A DNA stretch of 5,979 nucleotides from Pseudomonadota bacterium. Lineage in GTDB: Bacteria; Pseudomonadota; Alphaproteobacteria; Rhizobiales; Hyphomicrobiaceae. Location: contig JAEWCT010000298.1 in NCBI GenBank assembly GCA_023390485.1, positions 1-5,979 of the forward strand, read 5' to 3'. The position numbers and the translations under genes were made by a program. Positions 1 through 5,814 of this stretch are shown in pieces (within the stretch, counting starts at the first letter, position 1; each line of letters starts with the position of its first letter). The notes beneath the pieces were generated by a model, which saw only the letters and a program-made list of their open reading frames with translations, had not been told where the DNA came from and did no database searches.

Positions 1-405
1 GTCGGGAACCGCACGTTGCGTTCTGGTCAGTTCGTTCAGGCCGGAACGCAGCTGATGGCAGTGGTTCCGGTGTCTGCTGCTTATATCGTCGCCAACTACA
101 AAGAAACGCAGCTGGCGGACGTTCGGCCAGGGCAGGCCGTGACCGTTGAGGTCGATATGTTTCCGGGCGTCGAGATTCCGGCGCACGTCGACAGCCTTGC
201 GCCGGCGAGCGGACAGCAGTTCGCGCTTTTGCCGCCGGACAACGCTACGGGCAACTTCACAAAGATTGTCCAGCGCATTCCGGTGAAGATCACCCTCGAT
301 AAGGGCAACCCTCTCGCGAACGAGCTTCGTCCGGGCATGTCGGTCTATCCGACAATTGAAACGAAAAAAGCCGATGAAACCGCGACGTCTCTCGCAGCCA
401 AGTGA
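1..405 (+). CDS. emrA: EmrA/HlyD-family membrane fusion protein, C-terminal part
   Basis: The frame is open from the left edge and gives 134 residues before a TGA at 403-405; the true start lies outside the window. The visible part matches the C-terminal beta-barrel and membrane-proximal region of EmrA-type periplasmic adaptors. It has a segment like VPVSAAYIVANYKETQ at residues 26-41, then a VRPGQAVTVEVD strand, a QQFALLPPDNATGNFTKIVQ stretch and the terminal LRPGMSVYPTI motif typical of the family. Such adaptors are anchored in the inner membrane and bridge an MFS pump to an outer-membrane TolC-like channel. The pump gene begins 36 bp downstream on the same strand, so the two form an operon. 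The N-terminal anchor and the coiled-coil hairpin cannot be assessed here. Family assignment is firm; the transported substrate is unknown. Confidence 0.92.
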   Translation, partial: VGNRTLRSGQFVQAGTQLMAVVPVSAAYIVANYKETQLADVRPGQAVTVEVDMFPGVEIPAHVDSLAPASGQQFALLPPDNATGNFTKIVQRIPVKITLDKGNPLANELRPGMSVYPTIETKKADETATSLAAK

Positions 406-428
406 TGGCGAAGGCATCGTTCCGCGGC

Positions 429-432
429 GGAG
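429..432 (+). promoter_or_regulatory. Ribosome binding site of the EmrB-like gene
   Basis: GGAG lies 9 nt before the ATG at 442, in the 36-bp spacer after the adaptor stop. It supports this start and independent translation of the pump within the operon. I see no promoter or terminator in the spacer. Confidence 0.6.
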
Positions 433-441
433 TAAGCAGCT

Positions 442-2043
442 ATGGCAAGCACCGTTCAAACAGCGGCCGGCGCGGAATTTCCGAAAGCGGCCGCCGATAA
501 AGCAAGCCTGACGACCTGGATCGCCGTCGTTGCCGGCATGATCGGCGCCTTCATGTCGATCCTGAATATCCAGATCACCAACGCATCGCTTCTCGATATC
601 GAAGGCGGAATCGGCACGGGCGCGGACAATGGCGCGTGGATATCGACGTCATACCTTATCGGAGAGATCGTCGTCATTCCGATGACTGGATATCTCAGCC
701 GCGTCTTCGGTTTTCGGCGCTACATTCTCGTCAGCACGTTTTTCTTTGCCGTGTTCTCGATGGCGTGTGCGTTTGCGCACGATCTCGGCACGATGATCGC
801 GATGCGCGGCCTTCAGGGGTTTGCCGGCGGTGTGCTCATTCCGATGGCGTTCACGATGGTTGTCACGAAGCTGCCGAAGCCTCAGCAACCCGTGGGCTTG
901 GCGCTTTTCGCCATTGCCGTGACCTTCGCTCCCGCTATCGGCCCGACGATCGGCGGATATCTGACCGAGAACTACGGCTGGCAGAAGATTTTTTTCATCA
1001 ACGCCATTCCGAGCGCGATCATGATCGTGGCGCTATGGTTCACGCTCGAGAAGGAGAAGATGCAGCTTGGCCTTCTCAAGGAAGGCGATTGGGCCGGCAT
1101 CGTTACGATGGCGGTTGGCCTTTCGGCGCTGCAGACGCTGCTCGAAGAGGGCAACAAAGATGACTGGTTCGGCTCATCCTTCATCGTGAAGCTCGCCGTT
1201 ATCGCGGTTGTGTTTCTGACGGCGTTCGTGTGGATCGAGCTTAAAGTGCAAAAGCCGCTCGTCGATCTCCGGCTGCTGAAGAACCGGAATTTCGGTATCG
1301 GCACCGTCGCCAACATGCTCGTCGGTTTCGCGCTGTTCGGAACGGTCTACGTGCTGCCGCAGTATCTCGGGCAGGTGCAGGGCTACAATGCCGAGCAGAT
1401 CGGCAATGTGCTCGCATGGACCGGCTTGCCGCAGCTGCTGATCATTCCATTCGTGCCTTTGGTGATGAAGCACTTCGACGTGCGCTACATCGGCGTCGCG
1501 GGCATCGCGCTCTTTGCTCTGAGCTGCTTCATAAACGTCAACATGTCGCTCGACTATTCTGGCGATCAGTTCTTGGTGCCGAATATCGTGCGCGCGGTTG
1601 GCCAGGCGCTGATCCTGACGCCGCTGACGGCTATCGCGACCTCTAGCATCGCACCGAAAGATGCGGCGAATGCTTCCGGTCTTTTCAACATGTTGCGCAA
1701 CCTGGCGGGCGCCGTGGGCACGGCCGCGCTCGAAACGATCATCACGAAGCGCGAGCAATTTCACTCCAACATCATCGGGCAATCCGTGACAGTCTATCGT
1801 GACGAGGTTCGCCAGCGGATAGACGAGATGACGAACTATTTCATGGCGCACGGTATTACTGATGCGGCAGCGGCGCGCCATCAAGCGATTGTCGCGCTCG
1901 GCAAGACGATCAAGCGGCAGGCGCTGGTCATGGGCTTCAGTGATGCGTTTGCCGTGATCGCCGTTATGCTCGCGATCGCGGCGGCGGCATTGCTTTTTGC
2001 GCAAAAGGCGCAGCTTCGCGGCGGCGCCTCAGCGGCACATTGA
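442..2043 (+). CDS. emrB: EmrB-like DHA2-family MFS multidrug efflux permease (14 TM)
   Basis: The 533-residue length is normal for the 14-helix DHA2 family, inner-membrane proton-driven antiporters that export hydrophobic drugs, acids or uncouplers. Visible landmarks are a first helix around residues 25-48, AWISTSYLIGEIVVIPMTGYL at 66-85, a motif-A-like SRVFGFRR at 86-93, RGLQGFAGG in helix 4 (122-130), and the antiporter motif C APAIGPTIGGY at 164-174 followed by W180 and FFINAIP (184-190). VDLRLLKNRNFGIG (274-287) marks the middle of the protein, and LRNLAGAVGTA (418-428) matches the EmrB NFTRTLAGSIGT segment. The tail GGASAAH resembles the glycine-rich ending of E. coli EmrB. The ATG has a GGAG at 429-432 with 9 nt spacing. 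It lies directly behind the adaptor gene. Helix 1 has Asn42 where EmrB has Asp (LNIQITN versus LDSTIAN). Which drug it exports cannot be told from the sequence. Confidence 0.95.
   Translation: MASTVQTAAGAEFPKAAADKASLTTWIAVVAGMIGAFMSILNIQITNASLLDIEGGIGTGADNGAWISTSYLIGEIVVIPMTGYLSRVFGFRRYILVSTFFFAVFSMACAFAHDLGTMIAMRGLQGFAGGVLIPMAFTMVVTKLPKPQQPVGLALFAIAVTFAPAIGPTIGGYLTENYGWQKIFFINAIPSAIMIVALWFTLEKEKMQLGLLKEGDWAGIVTMAVGLSALQTLLEEGNKDDWFGSSFIVKLAVIAVVFLTAFVWIELKVQKPLVDLRLLKNRNFGIGTVANMLVGFALFGTVYVLPQYLGQVQGYNAEQIGNVLAWTGLPQLLIIPFVPLVMKHFDVRYIGVAGIALFALSCFINVNMSLDYSGDQFLVPNIVRAVGQALILTPLTAIATSSIAPKDAANASGLFNMLRNLAGAVGTAALETIITKREQFHSNIIGQSVTVYRDEVRQRIDEMTNYFMAHGITDAAAARHQAIVALGKTIKRQALVMGFSDAFAVIAVMLAIAAAALLFAQKAQLRGGASAAH
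2003..2028 (-). terminator. Possible weak intrinsic terminator for the minus-strand MFS transcript
   Basis: Read on the minus strand, GGCGC (2028-2024) and GCGCC (2011-2007) can pair around a 12-nt loop and are followed at once by TTTT (2006-2003). This lies 21 bp beyond the stop codon of the minus-strand transporter, inside the 3' end of the pump gene on the other strand. The stem is short (5 GC pairs) and the T run only four long, so activity is uncertain. It also overlaps coding sequence that must encode the pump tail. Confidence 0.3.
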
Positions 2044-2048
2044 TGAAG

Positions 2049-3512
2049 TTATTCGTCGGCAAGGGACAGGGGGCGAGCGACTTGTTCGAGCGGTTTTCGT
2101 TCGGCGGCGACCGCTTTCAGCCAGGCGATGCCAGCCGCAATCAGCATCAACGCCGTGCCGATCAGATAGCCCATGAACACGCTATAGCGCGATCCGGTAT
2201 CGATAAGATGGCCGAGAAGCGCGGGGCCGATCACGCCGCCGACACCTGTGCCAATAGCGTAGAAGAGCGAGATGGCAAGCGCTCGAACCTCGAGCGGGAA
2301 GGACTCGCTGACCGTCAGATAGGCGGCGCTCGCGGCCGCCGATCCGAAGAAGAACACGATCACCCATGCGACTGTCAGTGTGGAATCGGAGACGAGATCG
2401 GCTGCAAACAGATATCCCGTGACGGCGAGCAGGATCGCGGAAACACTGTATGTCGTGATCAACATCGGCCTGCGTCCCCAAACATCGAAAAGCCGTCCGA
2501 GGAGCAGGGGCCCAAGGAAATTTCCGGCTGCGAAGGGGAGAAGGTACCAGCCGATTTTATCCGTCCGGACGCCGTAGAACGACGAAAGTACGAGCGCGTA
2601 GGTGAAGAAGATCGCGTTGTAGAAATAGGCCTGCGCGGTCATCAGGGCGAACCCGACGATTGCCCGATCGCGGTTCGTTTTCAGGATGGACCTCGCGACC
2701 TCCAGGAGCGGCGTACGGCTTCGCGTTTTCAAGCGTGTCGTTGTGATTGAGCTATCATCGAGAATATGATTTTCGCTCCGGAGTCGCGCTTCTATATCGC
2801 CGACGATCTTGCCGGCCTTTTCCGGCATGCCATGCGTGATGAGCCAGCGCGGGCTTTCGGGAATCCAGAGGCGCAGCAGGAAGATGAGTGCACTCAACCC
2901 TCCTCCGAGCAGGAAGGTGAGCCGCCATCCCAAATCGTTGGGTATCAGAGTACTATCGAGCAGGACGACCGACGCCAGTGCCCCGAGTGCCGCGCCGAGC
3001 CAGAAGCTGCCGTTGATTGTCAGATCGGTCCAGCCGCGATAGCGAGCGGGCACCAGCTCCTGGATCGTTGAATTGACGGCGGTATATTCACCTCCGATGC
3101 CGGCTCCGGTGAGAAATCGAAACAGCGAGAAGCTGAGCAGGTTCCACGAGAAGGCTGTCGCGATCGTTGCGATCATGTAGGTCGTCAGCGTGATGAAAAA
3201 CAGCTTCTTGCGGCCGAGCCTGTCCGTCAGCCAACCGAAGAACAATCCTCCGAGTACAGCACCCGCGAGATAAGAGCTGTTTGTTATACCCACATCGGTG
3301 TTAGTGAACCGCAGCGCCGGGCTTTCCTTCAAAGCTCCCGCGATGGCGCCGACGAGCGTGACCTCCAGTCCGTCGAGGATCCACGTGATGCCGAGCGCTA
3401 CGATGACGAGGACGTGGAACCGTCCAAACGGCAAACGATCAAGGCGCGAGGGAATCGTCGTTTCGACGATAGTCCCGCATTCAATTCTCTCGCTTGCTAC
3501 CGGCTTTTGCAT
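2049..3512 (-). CDS. MFS transporter, sugar/organic-acid porter type (12 TM)
   Basis: This 487-residue inner-membrane carrier has the usual length for 12-helix MFS symporters. The N-terminus carries the RLDRLPFGRFH segment and TWILDGLEVT in helix 1 (Asp47), as in the metabolite:H+ and sugar-porter-like groups. Motif A is GWLTDRLGRKK (93-103), and its second-half repeat is GRLFDVWGRRPM (339-350). The sugar-porter signature PESPRWL is at 218-224, in the loop after helix 6, and the second-half motif SESFPLEVRA is at 402-411. A long charged central loop (about 225-282) separates the halves. The ATG at 3512 is the first in-frame start after a TGA upstream, but no Shine-Dalgarno sequence stands at the right distance; the nearest GGAG is about 21 nt away. 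The gene begins 73 bp after the reductase stop on the same strand, so it is probably co-transcribed and possibly translationally coupled. Its 3' end is 5 bp from the stop of the convergent pump gene. Sugar, aromatic acid, nicotinate-like or other substrates are all possible. Confidence 0.92.
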   Translation of the reverse strand: MQKPVASERIECGTIVETTIPSRLDRLPFGRFHVLVIVALGITWILDGLEVTLVGAIAGALKESPALRFTNTDVGITNSSYLAGAVLGGLFFGWLTDRLGRKKLFFITLTTYMIATIATAFSWNLLSFSLFRFLTGAGIGGEYTAVNSTIQELVPARYRGWTDLTINGSFWLGAALGALASVVLLDSTLIPNDLGWRLTFLLGGGLSALIFLLRLWIPESPRWLITHGMPEKAGKIVGDIEARLRSENHILDDSSITTTRLKTRSRTPLLEVARSILKTNRDRAIVGFALMTAQAYFYNAIFFTYALVLSSFYGVRTDKIGWYLLPFAAGNFLGPLLLGRLFDVWGRRPMLITTYSVSAILLAVTGYLFAADLVSDSTLTVAWVIVFFFGSAAASAAYLTVSESFPLEVRALAISLFYAIGTGVGGVIGPALLGHLIDTGSRYSVFMGYLIGTALMLIAAGIAWLKAVAAERKPLEQVARPLSLADE

Positions 3513-3585
3513 GAACCGCAGGACTCGATTGCGCTCCGCAGGGAAACGCGCGAGCCGTGCAGCGGTTCAATTCGATCTCTGCCAT

Positions 3586-4581
3586 CTATACGAAGCCTTC
3601 GGGTCCTCGATGCGGCTCATATAGTTCTTCGAGATGGGCAATTTCCTCGTTCGTCAGCTTGAGCGAAACGGACTTTATCGCGTCGTCGAGCTGATGGGGC
3701 TTGGTCGCGCCGACGATGGGAGAGGTCACCGCGGGTTTGCTCAGCATCCAGGCGAGGGCGATCTGGGCGGGAGAAACGCCTCGCGCCTTCGCGACATCGT
3801 GCACGCGATCGACCACCGGCTTGTCCAACTGCTTCGACTTTTCGTAGAGCCGATCGGCGAACGGATCGTTCCTGGCGCGCTCCGTTTGGGGTTCGTCCTG
3901 CCATGGTCGCGCCAGGCGCCCGCGTGCCAAGGGCGACCATGGCGTGACGCCGATGCCCTCGGATTGGCAGAGTGGCAGCATCTCACGCTCCTCCTCGCGG
4001 TAGAGCAGGTTGTAATAGTCTTGCATCGATATGAACTGCGTCCAGCCGTTGGCGCGTTGCAGGCCGAGGGCTTTCATGAACTGCCAGGCGTGCATCGAGG
4101 ATGCGCCGAGATAGAGCGCCTTTCCTGAGCGCACGACTTCGTCGAGCGCTTCGAGTGTTTCCTCGAGCGGTGTCTCGTAGTCGTAACGGTGGATAATGTA
4201 GAGATCGACGTAGTCGGTACCGAGACGTTTCAGGCTGTCGTCGATCTCGGACATGATGGCCTTGCGCGACAGGCCCTTGCCATTCGGTCCGAGCCGCATC
4301 GGCGAATAGACTTTCGTTGCAATGACGACTTCCTCACGCCTGGCGAAATCGCGAATGGCGTGGCCGAGAACGCGCTCGCTTTCGCCGTGCGAATAGACGT
4401 TCGCGGTGTCGAAGAAATTTATGCCTTGTTCGAGAGCGGACTTGATGTAGGGGCGGCTGTCCTCCTCGCTCAACGTCCAGGTCCACTTCATGACGCCGCC
4501 GTCGGATTGGCCGTAGCTCATGCAGCCGAGGCAAATGCGGGACACTTCGAGACCGGTGTGACCGAGCTTCACGTACTCCAT
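3586..4581 (-). CDS. Aldo/keto reductase, YajO-like
   Basis: The 331-residue protein has the normal length for a single-domain (beta/alpha)8 NADPH-dependent aldo/keto reductase in the cytoplasm. The family tetrad is visible: Asp58 and Tyr63 in FFDTANVYSHG, Lys90 in VVIATKVYSP and His131 in DLYIIHRYDY. SMQDYYNLLYREEEREMLPL (185-204), TPWSPLARGRLARPW (213-227) and the cofactor-binding end (SPIVGATKPHQLDD, 287-300) match E. coli YajO very closely, as I remember that protein. YajO has been linked to 1-deoxyxylulose 5-phosphate formation and to reduction of small carbonyls; which reaction applies here is unknown. I chose the ATG at 4581 because GAGG stands 5 nt upstream and the homology starts there (MEYVKLGHTGLEVSR). 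The same frame stays open to 4860, but the extra residues do not look like this family and would overlap another gene. It is followed on the same strand by an MFS transporter, suggesting a shared substrate. A second ATG follows its TAG stop directly. Confidence 0.95.
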   Translation of the reverse strand: MEYVKLGHTGLEVSRICLGCMSYGQSDGGVMKWTWTLSEEDSRPYIKSALEQGINFFDTANVYSHGESERVLGHAIRDFARREEVVIATKVYSPMRLGPNGKGLSRKAIMSEIDDSLKRLGTDYVDLYIIHRYDYETPLEETLEALDEVVRSGKALYLGASSMHAWQFMKALGLQRANGWTQFISMQDYYNLLYREEEREMLPLCQSEGIGVTPWSPLARGRLARPWQDEPQTERARNDPFADRLYEKSKQLDKPVVDRVHDVAKARGVSPAQIALAWMLSKPAVTSPIVGATKPHQLDDAIKSVSLKLTNEEIAHLEELYEPHRGPEGFV

Positions 4582-4586
4582 GGATA

Positions 4587-4590
4587 CCTC
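4587..4590 (-). promoter_or_regulatory. Ribosome binding site that sets the reductase start
   Basis: On the minus strand GAGG lies 5 nt before the ATG at 4581, inside GCGAGGTATCC. It decides in favour of the 331-residue product over the longer open frame that extends to 4860. Confidence 0.65.
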
Positions 4591-4622
4591 GCGGGGGGTG
4601 AGAGCGCTATCGGGGAGGCTTT

Positions 4623-4650
4623 GATGTAGGCCTCGTTCCGATCCTTGCAA
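4623..4650 (-). promoter_or_regulatory. Possible sigma-70-type promoter of the reductase
   Basis: On the minus strand TTGCAA (4650-4645) and TACATC (4628-4623) are spaced by 16 nt. They would start a transcript roughly 35 nt before the reductase ATG. The -35 is a fair match and the -10 only half matches the consensus, so this is a weak inference. The rest of the 175-bp spacer (4582-4756) shows no other clear signal and no strong terminator for the upstream small gene. Confidence 0.2.
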
Positions 4651-4756
4651 AGTGCGTCTGTTCCATTGTCCGTCGAAGAACATCCGAGCGGGTGAAAGGA
4701 AGGTACAGGCCTTTTGGAGTGCGTTGGGAGGTGAGGGAAGCCCGGGCTGGCACGCG

Positions 4757-5038
4757 TCAATGCTTGTCGATAGCCGGGCGGTGGTGGCGACGTTTTTCTC
4801 CGCCTTCAAACCATGTTGCCACTGCGGTGGCCAATATGACGCCCGCCACGGCTCCGGCACCGCTCGCGACGATGCCGCCGGCTGCCCAGGAGACGCCGAT
4901 CAATATAAGTGATGGAAGAACTGCGTTGGCTCGGGATTTTGAAAGCGCGGAGGTTATGACCAAAGCACCGAGAACGGCACCGACGGCGCCGAAATAATAG
5001 TTGCAGATTGCGCCGATGAAGACGATCACCAGGGTCAC
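4757..5038 (-). CDS. Small glycine-rich membrane protein, unknown function
   Basis: I do not recognise this 93-residue protein. It begins with GTG at 5038, preceded by AAGGA (5052-5048) at 9 nt. It is hydrophobic almost throughout, with likely membrane segments at about residues 2-32 and 40-76, the second probably two short helices or one helical hairpin. There are many small-residue patches (FGAVGAVLGALV, GGIVASGAGAVAGV) of the kind that pack helices together. Lys34 and Arg36 lie in the loop, and the tail EKRRHHRPAIDKH is basic, which suggests a cytoplasmic C-terminus. Codon use looks like real coding sequence, and the plus-strand frames across it do not give sensible proteins. It is on the same strand as the reductase but 175 bp before it, so operon membership is uncertain. 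A 13-bp dyad covers its ribosome binding site. Confidence 0.65.
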   Translation of the reverse strand: MTLVIVFIGAICNYYFGAVGAVLGALVITSALSKSRANAVLPSLILIGVSWAAGGIVASGAGAVAGVILATAVATWFEGGEKRRHHRPAIDKH

Positions 5039-5045
5039 GCCAGCC

Positions 5046-5058
5046 GTTCCTTAGGAAC
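5046..5058. repeat. 13-bp dyad over the ribosome binding site of the 93-aa gene
   Basis: GTTCCT-T-AGGAAC is a perfect inverted repeat of two 6-bp arms around one base. On the minus strand it contains the AAGGA (5052-5048) used by the GTG at 5038. It could be a small operator or, as RNA, a partial hairpin that hides the ribosome binding site. The 1-nt centre would force a smaller stem with a bigger loop. Confidence 0.45.
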
Positions 5059-5075
5059 CGCGAATCGGTGGTTAC

Positions 5076-5101
5076 GCGCTAAATTTTACACCAGCGCTAA
5101 A
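5076..5101. repeat. Two direct copies of GCGCTAAA, 18 bp apart
   Basis: GCGCTAAA occurs at 5076-5083 and 5094-5101, an 18-bp period (nearly two helical turns), in the 126-bp gap upstream of the 93-aa gene. Each copy adjoins an AT-rich stretch. The spacing fits a two-site operator bound on one face of the helix, but no regulator is visible and two 8-mers can recur by chance. Confidence 0.35.
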
Positions 5102-5164
5102 AGAACGCTTGGTGACAATTTAGACAAAATGCGCCGTATGTGCCGTTCTATTCGGCAATTCGCT

Positions 5165-5386
5165 TCAAAGGATTCCGGATTCCGCGAGGAAGCGATATCG
5201 CGTCCATTTCAACTGGCGAGCTCGCGCACTCTCCACTCGCTCGCGGAGCTGCCTGATGCGTTTCATCTCGTGCAGATCGACGACCTTGCCCCGGCAGGCT
5301 CTCGTGTATGAGACGAGCTCATATTCGGCGGCGTTGAGACGAGCAGTTGCTTCGCGCTGCAGGAGTGACAGGAGCTTTGTGTTCAT
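5165..5386 (-). CDS. Small charged helical protein (73 aa), unknown function
   Basis: I do not recognise this protein. It runs from the ATG at 5386 to TGA at 5165. GAGGG (5399-5395) sits 8 nt upstream and supports this start over a longer Arg-rich extension that would begin with GTG at 5545. The sequence has no membrane segment and no signal peptide, and looks almost wholly alpha-helical: NTKLLSLLQREATARLNAAEYELVSY at 2-27, then VVDLHEMKRIRQLRERVESARARQLK at 35-60, which has the mixed Arg/Glu pattern of a coiled coil. A single Cys31 lies between the helices. It is strongly basic overall. The gene is divergent from the 62-aa gene across 182 bp and is followed by 126 bp before the next gene on its strand. 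A short helical hairpin that dimerises or binds a partner is a reasonable guess, no more. Confidence 0.6.
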   Translation of the reverse strand: MNTKLLSLLQREATARLNAAEYELVSYTRACRGKVVDLHEMKRIRQLRERVESARARQLKWTRYRFLAESGIL

Positions 5387-5501
5387 GGGAGCGGCCCTCT
5401 CGCTCAAGGTATGCGATTTGAGGCACCGCAAGAAGAGACCTCGTATCGATCTCCACAACCGCGGAAATCGGATCAATGCGCCGGCCGCTTCCGGATTACT
5501 C

Positions 5502-5528
5502 GCTCGCGAGCATCTTGAACGTTGATGC
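5502..5528. repeat. Adjoining dyads in the divergent spacer
   Basis: GCTCGCGAGC (5502-5511) is a perfect 10-bp palindrome. It overlaps by 2 bp an inverted repeat GCATC (5510-5514) / GATGC (5524-5528), whose 9-nt centre contains the palindrome AACGTT (5518-5523). They lie about 40 bp before the 62-aa gene and about 115 bp before the divergent 73-aa gene, where an operator could control either. No clear sigma-70 promoter was found on either strand of this spacer. Confidence 0.35.
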
Positions 5529-5557
5529 CGCAATCGCCACCTCACGGAAGAGCGAAT

Positions 5558-5563
5558 AGGAGG
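5558..5563 (+). promoter_or_regulatory. Strong ribosome binding site of the 62-aa gene
   Basis: AGGAGG ends 5 nt before the ATG at 5569. This near-perfect Shine-Dalgarno sequence is the best evidence that the short gene is translated, and it fixes the start. Confidence 0.75.
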
Positions 5564-5568
5564 CGACC

Positions 5569-5757
5569 ATGTCTGGCGACGCGGCTCCCGTCATTATCTT
5601 CATCGCAAGTTTCTACGCGTTCGGGTTCGTTCTCGTTTACGCCCTGGCGCGCGCATGGGAGCAGGCGCTGTCGACGCGCCATCGAAAAGAATTCGTGCAC
5701 GCGCGGCCATCGGCGAACGTGCGCAGCAGGCGGATGGGTGCGTTGCACCACCGTTGA
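5569..5757 (+). CDS. Small single-span membrane protein (62 aa), unknown function
   Basis: I do not recognise this protein. A perfect AGGAGG at 5558-5563 precedes the ATG. Residues 8-28 (VIIFIASFYAFGFVLVYALAR) form one clear membrane helix after a short polar N-terminus. The remaining half (29-62) is soluble and rich in Arg and His, ending MGALHHR; by the positive-inside rule the tail should face the cytoplasm. The size and plan resemble many small inner-membrane proteins that modulate larger partners, but no partner is visible. An overlapping frame on the same strand (5522-5893) is longer, but it has no ribosome binding site and gives an Arg/Ser/Pro-rich shadow-like product. The gene is divergent from the 73-aa gene. 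Confidence 0.65.
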   Translation: MSGDAAPVIIFIASFYAFGFVLVYALARAWEQALSTRHRKEFVHARPSANVRSRRMGALHHR

Positions 5758-5814
5758 AACCGGAGCTAATACAAGAGCGAAAATGTCAACAATCGACGGG
5801 ATGATGGTGCGTTC

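Noticed and set aside
1174..2004. 276-codon minus-strand frame inside the EmrB-like gene
   Set aside because: Arg/His/Asp-rich product of the kind made by the antisense of GC-rich coding DNA; the plus-strand frame is a clear 14-helix transporter.
2040..2750. 236-codon plus-strand frame opposite the MFS transporter
   Set aside because: Low-complexity charged product, no ribosome binding site, and fully antisense to a well-supported gene.
3634..4629. Plus-strand frames of 164 and 146 codons opposite the reductase
   Set aside because: Both mirror the reductase codons; the reductase carries an intact catalytic tetrad, so these are shadows.
4740..4747. GCCCGGGC palindrome between the 93-aa gene and the reductase
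   Set aside because: Short, without a T run on either side, so not a terminator; palindromes of this size are frequent in GC-rich DNA.
4582..4860. N-terminal extension of the aldo/keto reductase (frame open upstream to 4860)
   Set aside because: The extension has no family character, would overlap the 93-aa gene, and the ATG at 4581 has a GAGG at 5 nt and matches the known start of YajO-like proteins.
5046..5080. Possible EcfG-type stress promoter using GGAAC at 5054-5058 or its mirror on the minus strand
   Set aside because: No GTT at the required 16-17 bp spacing on either strand.
5387..5545. Longer 126-residue form of the 73-aa protein starting with GTG at 5545
   Set aside because: The added part is Arg-rich with no structure, has no good ribosome site, and runs through the dyad-rich spacer; the ATG at 5386 has GAGGG at 8 nt.
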